From the NCBI GenBank assembly GCA_022826665.1, contig JAJDUK010000045.1:43503-107502 (forward strand): a stretch of 64,000 bases of DNA, read 5' to 3'. Made by a program: the position numbers and the translations under genes. The notes under the pieces were generated by a model. The model was given only the letters and a program-made list of their open reading frames with translations. It ran no database searches and was not told where the DNA came from. Positions 18,976-27,595 of the stretch are shown here, piece by piece; position 1 is the stretch's first letter, and each line of letters opens with the position of its first letter. Origin of the DNA: Alphaproteobacteria bacterium (lineage in GTDB: Bacteria > Pseudomonadota > Alphaproteobacteria > UBA828).

Positions 18976-20190
18976 ATGCTGGTTGCGCCCCTGCTCAGGA
19001 CCTTGATGAAGCGGGGCACGCTTCGCGTGGTGGATGCGCGGGGCAAGCTCCACACCTTTGCAGGCGAGCCGGGGGATACGGTCACCATCCGGCTGCACGA
19101 CCGCTCGCTCCACTGGAAGCTCCTGTTGAACCCGCGCCTCGTCGTCGGCGAAGCCTACATGGACGGCACACTGACGATGGAGGACGACGCGACCATCCGT
19201 GATTTCCTTCACCTGGTCGGCGCGAACCTCCATCTGCTCGACGAGAACGCGGTGATCAAAGCGCGCAACTGGCTTGCCCAATGGGTCCGACCGCTGCAGC
19301 AGCACAACCCCGTCGGCCGCGCGCGGCAGAACGTGGCCCACCACTACGATCTCTCGGACGACCTCTACGACCTCTTCCTCGACCCGGACCGGCAGTATTC
19401 CTGCGCCTACTTCGACACACCCAATCACTCGCTGGAACAAGCCCAGCACGCCAAGAAGCGCCATCTCGCGTCGAAGCTGCTGCTCGACCAGCCGGGCCTT
19501 AGCGTGCTGGACATCGGCTCGGGCTGGGGCGGGCTCGGCATCTACCTGCACGAGAAGGCCGGCGCCAACGTGACGGGGCTGACCCTGTCGAAAGAGCAGC
19601 AGGCCTACGCCGCGGAGCGCGCCCAGAAGCTCGGCATCCAGGAGCACGTGGCCTTCCACCTGCGCGACTACCGCGAGGACACGGGCACCTACGACCGGAT
19701 CGTCTCGGTCGGCATGTTCGAGCACGTGGGCGTCAAGCATTACGTCGAGTTCTTTCGCAAGGTGGAGCGGCTGCTCAAGGAGGATGGCGTCGCCCTGCTC
19801 CACACCATCGCCCGTTGGGATGGGCCGAGCGTCACCAACCCGTGGCTGCGCAAGTACATCTTCCCCGGCGGTTATTGCCCCTCGCTCTCCGAAGTCTTCG
19901 CCGCGCTGGAGCAGACCGGCCTGAAATCCCTGGACGTAGAGATGCTGCGCCTGCACTACGCCGACACGCTCAAGCACTGGTCGCGCAACTTCCGGGCGAA
20001 CCGGGAGCGGGTGAGGGCGGTCTACGACGAGCGCTTTTGCCGGATGTGGGAGTTCTACCTCGCGGGCTCGGAGGCCGCCTTCCGCCATCAGGACCACATG
20101 GTGGCCCAGATCCAGCTCGCCCGGCGCCAGGATGCGGCGCCTCTGACCCGCGACTACATGGTGGACTGGGAGCGCGCCCACGCGACCTGA
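18976..20190 (+). CDS. cfa: Cyclopropane-fatty-acyl-phospholipid synthase family methyltransferase
   Basis: A 404-aa SAM-dependent enzyme that adds a methylene across the double bond of membrane phospholipid acyl chains. It has a lipid-binding N-terminal region (SLHWKLLLNPRLVVGEAYMDGTL), YSCAYF with Cys143, and the SAM loop VLDIGSGWGGLG (residues 177-188). VGMFEHVGVKHY is also characteristic. It starts only 15 bases after rplI, so it probably shares the ribosomal-protein transcript, an uncommon arrangement. A related lipid methyltransferase activity cannot be excluded. Confidence 0.88.
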   Translation: MLVAPLLRTLMKRGTLRVVDARGKLHTFAGEPGDTVTIRLHDRSLHWKLLLNPRLVVGEAYMDGTLTMEDDATIRDFLHLVGANLHLLDENAVIKARNWLAQWVRPLQQHNPVGRARQNVAHHYDLSDDLYDLFLDPDRQYSCAYFDTPNHSLEQAQHAKKRHLASKLLLDQPGLSVLDIGSGWGGLGIYLHEKAGANVTGLTLSKEQQAYAAERAQKLGIQEHVAFHLRDYREDTGTYDRIVSVGMFEHVGVKHYVEFFRKVERLLKEDGVALLHTIARWDGPSVTNPWLRKYIFPGGYCPSLSEVFAALEQTGLKSLDVEMLRLHYADTLKHWSRNFRANRERVRAVYDERFCRMWEFYLAGSEAAFRHQDHMVAQIQLARRQDAAPLTRDYMVDWERAHAT

Positions 20191-20210
20191 TCAGGCAAAG
20201 CTCCGCACCC

Positions 20211-20276
20211 TCGCCCAATTTCCACAACTCAATGCTCGCACCAAGAATGAGTGTGGCTGGGCGAAGGCAGCAGTTT
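20211..20276 (+). terminator. Long imperfect hairpin after cfa
   Basis: TCGCCCA (20211-20217) pairs with TGGGCGA (20258-20264), and inside it CCACAACTCA (20222-20231) pairs with TGAGTGTGG (20248-20256) with one bulged A. TTTT follows nine bases after the stem. It is probably the terminator or 3'-protecting structure of rpsF-rpsR-rplI-cfa. The T tract is displaced, so termination efficiency is uncertain. Confidence 0.5.
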
Positions 20277-20504
20277 TCCCCGTAGTTCACAGGCTATGGA
20301 GGAAGTTTCTCCCCGCAATCCTTCGCCTTGCCGCCTGCCTGCGTTTTTCACATCCCGCCCTGGCTTAGGACATTGCTCGACCACGAGAAATGGCGACTAT
20401 TCACGATAGTCAAACCATGTGCAGAACTTTAAGTTCTTTATTATCAATGTCTTACAAGTATATGAATTAGTGCCAGCGAGCATTCCAAGCGTGTATAAGA
20501 GGGC
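20277..20504 (+). promoter_or_regulatory. AT-rich spacer upstream of dnaB with two palindromes
   Basis: This region is far more AT-rich than its surroundings and holds no convincing gene. Two inverted repeats stand out: GACTAT-TCACG-ATAGTC (20395-20411) and AGAACTT-T-AAGTTCT (20423-20437). A -10-like TATAAG at 20494-20499 ends five bases before the dnaB ATG, which would give a leaderless message. The long minus-strand ORF across it is a shadow of dnaB. Confidence 0.45.
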
Positions 20505-21992
20505 ATGGCCACTCGAGTCCCCCTCCAGGAAGCAACGACCGAGACGCCAAGCTATCGCTCTCCACCCAGCAACCTCGAAGCCGAGCAGGCGCTGCTCGGT
20601 GCGCTTCTGGTCAACAACGAGGCCGCCAGCCTGGTCAGCGCTTTTCTGTTGCCGGAGCACTTCTTCCTGCCGGTGCATGGCCGTATCTACGACGCCGTGC
20701 TCCGCATGGTCGAGCGTGGGCAGATCGCCAACCCGGTGACTCTCAAGCACTATTTCGAGCGCGACGAGGCGCTGGAGGAGGCCGGCGGCGGTCAGTATCT
20801 GGCCCGGCTCGCCGGCTCCGCCGTGACGGTGATCAACGCCGAGCACTACGGCCGGGCCATCCACGACCTGGCGCTGCGACGCTCCCTCGTCAGCATCGGC
20901 GAAGAGGTTGTGAACGACGCCTATGACGGGCCGCTCGATCAGCCGGCGGCGGAGCAGATCGAAACGGCCGAGCACAGCCTCTACCAGCTTGCCGAGGAGG
21001 GCCGCGTCGATCCCGGCGGGCAGCAGTTCGCCGCGCCGCTGACCAGCGCCGTCGAGATGATCAAGCAGGCCTATCAGCGCGACAGCCGGCTCACCGGCGC
21101 GCCGACCGGATTCGTCGATCTCGACCGCCTGCTTGGCGGTCTGCACGCCTCCGACCTGATCATCCTGGCGAGCCGTCCCGGCATGGGGAAGACGGCGCTC
21201 GCGACCAACATCTCCTTCAGTGCCGCATCCACTTTCAGCGCCGGCACCGAGGCCGGGTCGGCGGCCGACGGTGCCAAAGTCGCCTTCTTCTCCCTGGAAA
21301 TGTCGGCCGAGCAGCTCGCGACGCGGATCCTCGCCGAGCAGACCGAGATTTCGTCGGACAAGCTCCGGCGCGGCGAGGTGCGGGACGCGGATTTCGTCAG
21401 GATCGTCCGCGCCAGCCAGGCGATGGAGGCACTGCCGCTCTTCATCGACGATTCGCCTGCGCTCACCATCGCGGGCCTTCGCGCCCGCGCCCGCCGTCTC
21501 AAGCGCCGCCACGGCATCTCGCTGATCGTCGTCGACTATCTGCAGCTCATGCGGCCGACGACGAGCATGCGGCTCAACAACCGCGTGCAGGAGGTCTCGG
21601 AGATCACGCAGGGCCTCAAGGCGCTGGCCAAGGACCTGGACCTGCCGGTGCTCGCGTTGGCGCAGCTCAGCCGGGCCGTGGAGCAGCGCGACGACAAGCG
21701 GCCGCAGCTTGCGGACCTGCGCGAGTCGGGCTCGATCGAGCAGGACGCGGACGTGGTCATGTTCTTGTACCGCGAGCAGTACTACCTCGGACGCAAGGAG
21801 CCGGAAGAGGGCACCGCCGACCACGCCGAGTGGCAGGAGAAGATGGACAAGGTCCACAACAAGGCGGAGGTCATCATCGCCAAGCAGCGCCACGGGCCGA
21901 TCGGCAAGGTGGAACTCTATTTCAACGCGCTGCTGACCAAGTTCGACAATCTCGACAGGAGCCACGCGTCGGGCGACGACCCCCCGTTCTAG
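20505..21992 (+). CDS. dnaB: Replicative DNA helicase DnaB
   Basis: A 495-aa hexameric helicase that unwinds DNA at the fork. The N-terminal domain (SNLEAEQALLGALL, residues 22-35) binds primase. The RecA-like domain has the P-loop SRPGMGKTAL (K229, T230), Walker B LIVVDYLQLM and the conserved SGSIEQDADVV. No intein is present. A short insertion (FSAGTEAGSAADGAKVAFFS) follows the P-loop, as seen in alphaproteobacterial DnaB. There is no clear ribosome-binding site. It normally follows rplI and does so here with cfa interposed. Confidence 0.96.
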   Translation: MATRVPLQEATTETPSYRSPPSNLEAEQALLGALLVNNEAASLVSAFLLPEHFFLPVHGRIYDAVLRMVERGQIANPVTLKHYFERDEALEEAGGGQYLARLAGSAVTVINAEHYGRAIHDLALRRSLVSIGEEVVNDAYDGPLDQPAAEQIETAEHSLYQLAEEGRVDPGGQQFAAPLTSAVEMIKQAYQRDSRLTGAPTGFVDLDRLLGGLHASDLIILASRPGMGKTALATNISFSAASTFSAGTEAGSAADGAKVAFFSLEMSAEQLATRILAEQTEISSDKLRRGEVRDADFVRIVRASQAMEALPLFIDDSPALTIAGLRARARRLKRRHGISLIVVDYLQLMRPTTSMRLNNRVQEVSEITQGLKALAKDLDLPVLALAQLSRAVEQRDDKRPQLADLRESGSIEQDADVVMFLYREQYYLGRKEPEEGTADHAEWQEKMDKVHNKAEVIIAKQRHGPIGKVELYFNALLTKFDNLDRSHASGDDPPF

Positions 21993-22019
21993 TCTCCTGT
22001 TCGAAGGGTGTCTGGGCGT

Positions 22020-22520
22020 TTATGCGGCGGCGATCACCGCTCGTTTGGGAAGACGGGCCGGAACCCGCCCGCCCAGCACATCCAGCAGCACCTCGACCCG
22101 CTCGCGCGGCGCAAGCCGCAGGACGACCGCCGCGCACTCCACGAAGGGGCCGATCGCGATGGTCACGGCATCCCCCGGCTTCAAATCGGGAGGCTCGGGC
22201 GAGCTGACGCCGTCGGCCCCGGTCGCCTCCCTCAGTGCCGTGACGAATTCTTCGGGCAGCGCTCGAGGGCGCGGGCCGTCGGCGAGAAGCCGCTTCACCC
22301 CGAAGGTGCCGTTGATGGCGCGCCAGGGCTCGCGCCCAATATCGAGTTCCACGAACAGGTACTGTGGAAAGAGCGGCGCGTGCCCGCTCTCGAAGCGCTT
22401 TGCGCGGCGCCGGGAGCGTTCCATCACCGGCAGCCATACCCGATACCCCTGGCGCACCAGGTTTACCTCGGCGCGCTGCTCCTGATGGGGCCGCGTGTGG
22501 ACCACGTACCACTTACTCAT
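22020..22520 (-). CDS. NusG/RfaH-type specialised transcription elongation factor
   Basis: A 166-aa protein from ATG 22520, with GGAGG six bases upstream; the track's longer start is not supported. The N-terminal NGN domain is clear (WYVVHTRPHQEQRAEVNLVRQGY...PLFPQYLFVEL), followed by a C-terminal KOW-like domain (DLKPGDAVTIAIGPF). It resembles NusG paralogues such as RfaH/LoaP rather than housekeeping NusG, which sits by secE. Such factors usually precede long polysaccharide or metabolite operons. Here it is alone, convergent with dnaB, so its target is elsewhere or unknown. Confidence 0.82.
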   Translation of the reverse strand: MSKWYVVHTRPHQEQRAEVNLVRQGYRVWLPVMERSRRRAKRFESGHAPLFPQYLFVELDIGREPWRAINGTFGVKRLLADGPRPRALPEEFVTALREATGADGVSSPEPPDLKPGDAVTIAIGPFVECAAVVLRLAPRERVEVLLDVLGGRVPARLPKRAVIAAA

Positions 22521-22762
22521 CCCTAACCTCCGACCGACTGCAACTGAGGCGCCGGAACTTTGCTGAACCAGAACCACTCCCAGCCATCATATCTCACATA
22601 GAACAAATAAGGTATATAAAAAGAACACATCCCGTATATGAAGCGGTGATGGCAGCCGGTGCTGTGCCACCGATACAGATATGGGGTGCGACAAGGATGG
22701 CCGCGAGGCCCCCGCTCCACTAACATCCCCGCCCGCATGAACGCGAGCCCGGCGGAGAGACG
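22521..22762. promoter_or_regulatory. AT-rich divergent spacer between the NusG-like gene and ilvE
   Basis: This 242-base spacer serves two divergent genes. Its centre (about 22580-22650) is AT-rich with TATATAAAAA and GTATATGAA. The same nine bases GTATATGAA occur in the spacer before dnaB (near 20459). On the minus strand TATGAT is a possible -10 for the NusG-like gene. No consensus -35 was found. A plus-strand open frame through it looks accidental. Confidence 0.35.
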
Positions 22763-23698
22763 ATGAGCACGACATTCAAGGAGACCGAGTGGATCTGGCG
22801 CGACGGCGAATTCGTCCGTTGGCAGGACGCCACGGTCCATATCCTGGCCACCGCCGTTCAGTTCGGCTCCTCGGTCTTCGAGGGCATCCGCTGCTACGAC
22901 ACCGCCGGCGGCCCCGCCATCTTCCGCTTGGCTGAGCATCTGAAGCGGCTGCGCAATTCCGCGCGCATCTACCGCATGGAAGTCGGCTACAGCGACGAGG
23001 AGCTGACCGAAGCCTGCTTCGCCCTGATCCGGCGCAACGCACTCCGCCACTGCTACATCCGCCCGGTGATCATGCGCGGCTACGGCGCGATCGGGATGGA
23101 CGGCATCGGCAGCCCCATCGAGACCTGGATTCCGGCCTGGGAGTGGGGTGCCTATCTCGGTGCCGACGCCCTGGAGCGGGGCGTCGACGTTTGCGTCTCC
23201 TCGTGGAGCCGCGCCGCGCCCAACACCTTCCCCGGCATGGCCAAGGCCACCGGACACTACAACAACGCGCAGCTCATCAAGCTGGAGGCGATGGCCAACG
23301 GCTTCGTCGAGGCGATCGCGCTTACGCACGACGGCTTGATTAGCGAGGGCAGCGGCCAGAACCTCTTCGCTGTGATGGACGATGCCCTGCTGACGCCGCC
23401 GATCGACGGTAGCAACCTCTCCGGCATCACGCGGAACGCGGTGCTTACGATCGCCGCCGATCTCGACGTGCCGGTGCGCGAATGCCCGATGCCGCGCGAG
23501 CTGCTCTATTGCGCCGACGAGCTGTTCTTCTCCGGCACCGCGGCGGAGGTCACGCCGATTCGCTCCGTCGACCACATCACCATCGGCCCCGGCGGGATCG
23601 GCCCGGTCACGCGGCGCATCCAACGGCGTTTCTCCGACATCGTGAACGGCCGTTCCAACGACGATCACCGCTGGCTCACCCTGGTCCCGCCCGCCTGA
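22763..23698 (+). CDS. ilvE: Branched-chain amino acid aminotransferase (class IV)
   Basis: A 311-aa fold-type IV PLP enzyme that carries out the last step of valine, leucine and isoleucine synthesis by transamination with glutamate. The catalytic lysine is Lys161 in FPGMAKATGHYNN; the cofactor-binding segment is LISEGSGQNLF. FGSSVFEGIR is the group I BCAT signature. It is well separated from the ilvBNC/leuA genes at 30-35 kb. D-amino acid transaminase or ADC lyase are alternatives in this fold, but the BCAT motifs fit best. Confidence 0.9.
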   Translation: MSTTFKETEWIWRDGEFVRWQDATVHILATAVQFGSSVFEGIRCYDTAGGPAIFRLAEHLKRLRNSARIYRMEVGYSDEELTEACFALIRRNALRHCYIRPVIMRGYGAIGMDGIGSPIETWIPAWEWGAYLGADALERGVDVCVSSWSRAAPNTFPGMAKATGHYNNAQLIKLEAMANGFVEAIALTHDGLISEGSGQNLFAVMDDALLTPPIDGSNLSGITRNAVLTIAADLDVPVRECPMPRELLYCADELFFSGTAAEVTPIRSVDHITIGPGGIGPVTRRIQRRFSDIVNGRSNDDHRWLTLVPPA

Positions 23699-23705
23699 GC
23701 CGAGT

Positions 23706-23744
23706 CACGATCGTGGTACGCCCCTTGCGTAAGGGAAATTCGGT
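23706..23744 (+). promoter_or_regulatory. Palindrome and SD-containing hairpin before the hydratase-like gene
   Basis: CACGATCGTG (23706-23715) is a perfect 10-bp palindrome. CCCTT-GCGT-AAGGG (23722-23735) forms a hairpin whose 3' arm AAGGG is the likely ribosome-binding site, nine bases before GTG 23745. This could dampen translation. No promoter is visible in the 46-base gap. Confidence 0.35.
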
Positions 23745-24608
23745 GTGACCGAGAGCCACGATCGCGCGGCCTCGCTTGCGGACCGGCTCTTCGCCGAGAA
23801 CGTCGAGGGCCTGCCGTTCCGTCGCTTCCGCGGCGTCGACTGCCCGGCGTCCCTGGATGAGGGTTATCGCGTCCAGAGCCTGCTCAACCGGCGGTTTGCG
23901 GAGGCCGGGCGGGGCGCAACCGCCGGCTACAAAGTGGGCCTCACCTCCGAAGCCATCCAGACCATGTACGGGAGCGACCAGCCGATTAGTGGCGTGGTCT
24001 TCGAGACAGGGGTGCACCGCTCCCCTGCCCGCATCGCGCTCGCCGACTACACCCACCTCGGAATCGAGTTCGAGCTTGCAGTCGAGATCGGAGGCGAATT
24101 CCGGCCCGAGGACGCGCCGTTCACGCTGGAGGATGCGCGCGCCCGCGTCGTCGCCTGCATGCCGGCCTTCGAGCTGATCGAGGACCGCAACGCAGACCAC
24201 GACGACGTCGACGCACTCTCCATCCTCGTGGACAATGCCTGGTGCGCCGGTGTGGTACTGGGATCGCCCCGAACCGATTGGCGCTCCCTCGATCTCGCCG
24301 GCACCCCGGTTTCACTCAGGGTCAACGATGGACCTCCGATGCGAGCGGTGACGGGTGCCGCCATGGGCAACCCGCTGAACTCCCTCGTCTGGCTCGCCAA
24401 CCAGCTTGCCTCTCGCGAGACGACATTGGAGGCGGGCATGATCGTGATGACCGGGAGCACGCTCGCCACGCAGTTCCCGGCAGCGGGCGATCGCTTCGTC
24501 TACGAGATCGAGGGGCTGGGCGCAGCGGAAGCGACGATCGTCCGAATTTGCGATCCAGTCGATTACCCGGCTGAGCCGGGGCGGCGTGTGATGACGACGT
24601 CGCGGTGA
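23745..24608 (+). CDS. 2-keto-4-pentenoate hydratase / FAH-fold family protein
   Basis: A 287-aa FAH-fold protein related to 2-oxopent-4-enoate hydratases (MhpD/HpaH type), which add water in meta-cleavage pathways. Family signatures are GYKVGLTSEAIQ, GIEFELAVEI (metal-binding Glu residues), PAFELIEDR and GAAMGNPLNSLVWLAN. No other aromatic-degradation gene is nearby, so the substrate is unknown. It starts with GTG 46 bases after ilvE. Its last 46 bases overlap the 3' end of rodA on the other strand. Confidence 0.8.
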   Translation: MTESHDRAASLADRLFAENVEGLPFRRFRGVDCPASLDEGYRVQSLLNRRFAEAGRGATAGYKVGLTSEAIQTMYGSDQPISGVVFETGVHRSPARIALADYTHLGIEFELAVEIGGEFRPEDAPFTLEDARARVVACMPAFELIEDRNADHDDVDALSILVDNAWCAGVVLGSPRTDWRSLDLAGTPVSLRVNDGPPMRAVTGAAMGNPLNSLVWLANQLASRETTLEAGMIVMTGSTLATQFPAAGDRFVYEIEGLGAAEATIVRICDPVDYPAEPGRRVMTTSR

Positions 24609-25711
24609 ACACCGACGCAAAGCAACAGTCCGAGACCCAGCATCAGGCTCAGCATTGCGCTGCCGCCGTAGGAGATCAGGGGCAGCGGCAGGCCCACGAT
24701 GGGGATCAGGCCGATCACCATCGCGACATTGAAGAAGACGTGGAAGAAGAACGTGACCGTGATCCCCATGCCCAGCAGGCGGCCGAAGTGGTTGTTGCTG
24801 CGGGCCGAGATCACCACGCCGTAGGTGGCAATCCCCAGGTACAACAGAAGGACGCCGGCCACGCCGAAGAAGCCCAGCTCCTCCGCCATCATCGTGAAGA
24901 TAAAGTCGGTCTGCTTCTCCGGCAGGAAGTTGAGGTGGCTTTGCGTTCCCTGGAGGTACCCCTTGCCGAACAGGCCGCCGGAGCCGAGCGCGATCTTCGA
25001 CTGCAGGATGTGGTAGCCGGCGCCGAGCGGGTCCGCCTCGGGGTTGAAGAACGTGAGAATGCGCGCCCTCTGATACTCGTGCAGGAACTGCCAGACGACA
25101 GGCCCGGAGCCGAGCGCGAGCACGACGGCGACGCCGATCTTCCACGCCTTGAGCCCGGCCAGGAACAGCATGATCGCGCCACCGAGCGCGAGCAGCAGCG
25201 CGGTCCCCAGATCGGGCTGGCGCAGGATCAGCGCGGCGGGCGCGACAATCATGAGCAGCGGTAGGAGATAGGTGCGGATGCGGCCGATCCCCTCGAGCGG
25301 GACACCGTGAAAATAGCGCGCGAGCGCGAGGATCAGCGCGATCTTCATGAGCTCCGACGGCTGTAGCTGGATCACCCCCAGGTCGATCCAGCGCTGCGCC
25401 CCCTTCCCCGCAGCGCCGAGCAGCTCCACACCCACCAGCAGGGCGAAGGCGAGGACGTAGATCGTGTACGCCGCGCGCAGCCAGAAGCCGATATCGATGA
25501 GCGACACGCCGAGCATCAGCAGGAGACCCGCGCCGAACCAGACCATCTGGCGAGACGCCCAAGGCTCGGTGGCGCCGCCGGAGGCGGAAATCAGCATTCC
25601 GATGCCGACCGCGCCAACCGTGCAGACGAGGACGACCAGGAACCAGTCGAGCCGAAGCAGCCGTTCGGCGACCCCGAAGCCCTGACGGCTGCTGACTTCG
25701 AACTGCGCCAT
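24563..25711 (-). CDS. rodA: Rod-shape peptidoglycan polymerase RodA
   Basis: A 382-aa SEDS-family membrane glycosyltransferase that polymerises lipid II for lateral wall growth with PBP2. About ten membrane helices are visible. Conserved motifs include WIDLGVIQLQPSELMKIAL, RQPDLGTALLL and a C-terminal PLPLISYGGSAML. It is the last gene of mreB-mreC-mreD-mrdA-rodA, and its start shares a base with the mrdA stop (25711). Its end runs into the convergent hydratase-like gene. Confidence 0.95.
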   Translation of the reverse strand: MAQFEVSSRQGFGVAERLLRLDWFLVVLVCTVGAVGIGMLISASGGATEPWASRQMVWFGAGLLLMLGVSLIDIGFWLRAAYTIYVLAFALLVGVELLGAAGKGAQRWIDLGVIQLQPSELMKIALILALARYFHGVPLEGIGRIRTYLLPLLMIVAPAALILRQPDLGTALLLALGGAIMLFLAGLKAWKIGVAVVLALGSGPVVWQFLHEYQRARILTFFNPEADPLGAGYHILQSKIALGSGGLFGKGYLQGTQSHLNFLPEKQTDFIFTMMAEELGFFGVAGVLLLYLGIATYGVVISARSNNHFGRLLGMGITVTFFFHVFFNVAMVIGLIPIVGLPLPLISYGGSAMLSLMLGLGLLLCVGVHRDVVITRRPGSAG

Positions 25712-27594
25712 CAGGCGGTCTCGTGCGGGCGGATCAGCGCCTCGAGGTTGCGGGCGCGGCCCGAGGGGTCGCGGCGCTGAACCTCACGCAGAATGTCGCG
25801 GGCGATGGGCGCCGCCACGGTGCCGCCGCTGCCGCCATGCTCGACCACGACCGCAACGCAGTAGCGCGGCCGCTCCAACGGCGCGTAGGCAACGAAGAGC
25901 GCGTGGTCGCGCTCCTTCCACGGGCGGTCTTCGTTCTTTATCACCCCAGCGCGGTGCTCGCGTTCCGAGATCCGCCGCACCTGCACGCTCCCGGTCTTGC
26001 CGGCCATGGCCAACGCGGGCTCTTCGATACGCGCGCGATAGGCGGTGCCCTTGGGCTCGTTCACGACAAAATTCATGCCCTTGCGGACGATATCCAAATG
26101 GGCGGGCGAAAGCCCCATTGGGTCGAACGTCTCGCCCTCCCGCGGCACCGGCTGTCCGTCCCGGATGACCTCCGCCAGGAGCCGAGGCTCCACCGCGATG
26201 CCGCCGTTGGCGATACGCGCGACCATCACCGCGAGCTGAAGCGGCGTTGTGAGGAGATAGCCCTGGCCGATACCCACGACCAGCGTCTCGCCGCCCTGCC
26301 AGGGCTCGCCAATCCTGGCAAGCTTCCACTCGCGCGTCGGCACCAGGCCTGGCTTTTCCCCCGGCAGTTCGATGTCGAGCTTCCTGCCGAAGCCGAAGCG
26401 CTCCGACATCGCCGCGATCCGGTCTATGCCGACGCGCTTTGCCACCTCGTAGAAGTAGACATCGCAGGACTCCATGAGGCCCTGCACCATGGCGACGTGC
26501 CCGTGACCATAGCGCCGCCAGCAGCGGAACCGGCGTTTCCCGAGCTTTATGGAACCGTCGCAATAGAAACGCTGGTAAGGGCTCACTTCGCCGCTTTCGA
26601 GCGCAGCCAGCGCCACGATCATCTTGAATGTGGAGCCCGGCGAATACTGGCCGGCGATCGACTTGTTGCTGAGCGGGAAGCGCGGATGGCCGATCAGCTC
26701 CCGCCATTGCCGCTGGCTGATGCCGGAAGTGAAGAGGTTGGGGTCGTAGTTCGGCATCGACGCCAGCGCCAGGATCTCACCCGAATGGACGTCGAGGACC
26801 ACGGCCGATCCGCTCTCTTCGCCGAAGCGGGCCGCGACGTACTGCTGAAGCCCGAGGTCGATGGTCAGCATGTGGTCGTCGCCCGGCCGGCCGGTCCTGC
26901 GGCTCAGCTCGCGGATGACGCGGCCGTAGGCGTTTACCTCGACTTGCCGGGAGCCGGCCTCGCCCCGCAGCGAGCTTTCCAGAACCTTCTCGGCGCCGTT
27001 CTTGCCGATGCGGAAGTCGGGCAGCGTGAGCAGCGGATCGTCCGTCCGCTCCAAATCCGATTCGTTGACGGCACCGACGTAGCCGACGATGTGGACCGTA
27101 TCGCGGCCGAAGGCGTAGAGGCGGCGGCTGCCCACGTCGATCATCACGCCGGGCAAGTCGGGCGCGTTGACCTCGATCTGCGAGACCTCGTCCCACGTCA
27201 GGTTCTCGCGGACCGTGATGGGGACGAATCTCTGCTTGCGCCTGGCCTCGCGCAGGACCCGCTCGCGGTCGTGGTCCTCGATCGGCACCAGCGCTGCGAT
27301 TTCGTCCAGCGCCTTGTCGAGATTCATCGCCGCCTCGGGGACAACGACCAGCCGATAATTCAGCCGATTCTCCGCAAGCACCTGGCCGAAGCGGTCGAAG
27401 ATGCGGCCCCGCGCCGGCGGCAGAAGCTGCATGTTGATGCGGTTCTCGTCGGCGAGAACCTGATAGCGCTCGGAATCCACGACCTGGAGCTGATAGAGGC
27501 GCCCGGCGAGGCCGGCCGTAAGAAGCGCCTGCGCGCCGCCCACGATGATCGCGCGGCGCGTGAAAATGTTGGCGCGTCCCGTTTCGCCCCGCAT
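25711..27594 (-). CDS. mrdA: Penicillin-binding protein 2 (MrdA)
   Basis: A 627-aa monofunctional transpeptidase that crosslinks wall made by RodA. It has one N-terminal membrane anchor (residues 12-32), a dimerisation/pedestal region and the transpeptidase domain, with the nucleophile in GSTFKMIVAL (SxxK), the SxN element in MESCDVYFYEVA, and AGKTGSVQV (KTG). PGLVPTREWK is a class B PBP2 signature. The mreD stop lies one base upstream and rodA overlaps downstream, so these genes form one transcription unit. Confidence 0.95.
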   Translation of the reverse strand: MRGETGRANIFTRRAIIVGGAQALLTAGLAGRLYQLQVVDSERYQVLADENRINMQLLPPARGRIFDRFGQVLAENRLNYRLVVVPEAAMNLDKALDEIAALVPIEDHDRERVLREARRKQRFVPITVRENLTWDEVSQIEVNAPDLPGVMIDVGSRRLYAFGRDTVHIVGYVGAVNESDLERTDDPLLTLPDFRIGKNGAEKVLESSLRGEAGSRQVEVNAYGRVIRELSRRTGRPGDDHMLTIDLGLQQYVAARFGEESGSAVVLDVHSGEILALASMPNYDPNLFTSGISQRQWRELIGHPRFPLSNKSIAGQYSPGSTFKMIVALAALESGEVSPYQRFYCDGSIKLGKRRFRCWRRYGHGHVAMVQGLMESCDVYFYEVAKRVGIDRIAAMSERFGFGRKLDIELPGEKPGLVPTREWKLARIGEPWQGGETLVVGIGQGYLLTTPLQLAVMVARIANGGIAVEPRLLAEVIRDGQPVPREGETFDPMGLSPAHLDIVRKGMNFVVNEPKGTAYRARIEEPALAMAGKTGSVQVRRISEREHRAGVIKNEDRPWKERDHALFVAYAPLERPRYCVAVVVEHGGSGGTVAAPIARDILREVQRRDPSGRARNLEALIRPHETA

Positions 27595-27595
27595 C

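Noticed and set aside
20397-21965. 522-aa minus-strand ORF over dnaB
   Set aside because: Antisense shadow; DnaB Walker motifs are on the plus strand.
22364-22723. 119-aa plus-strand ORF across the NusG-like gene and the AT-rich spacer
   Set aside because: First half is antisense to the NusG-like gene; second half has no recognisable similarity or start.
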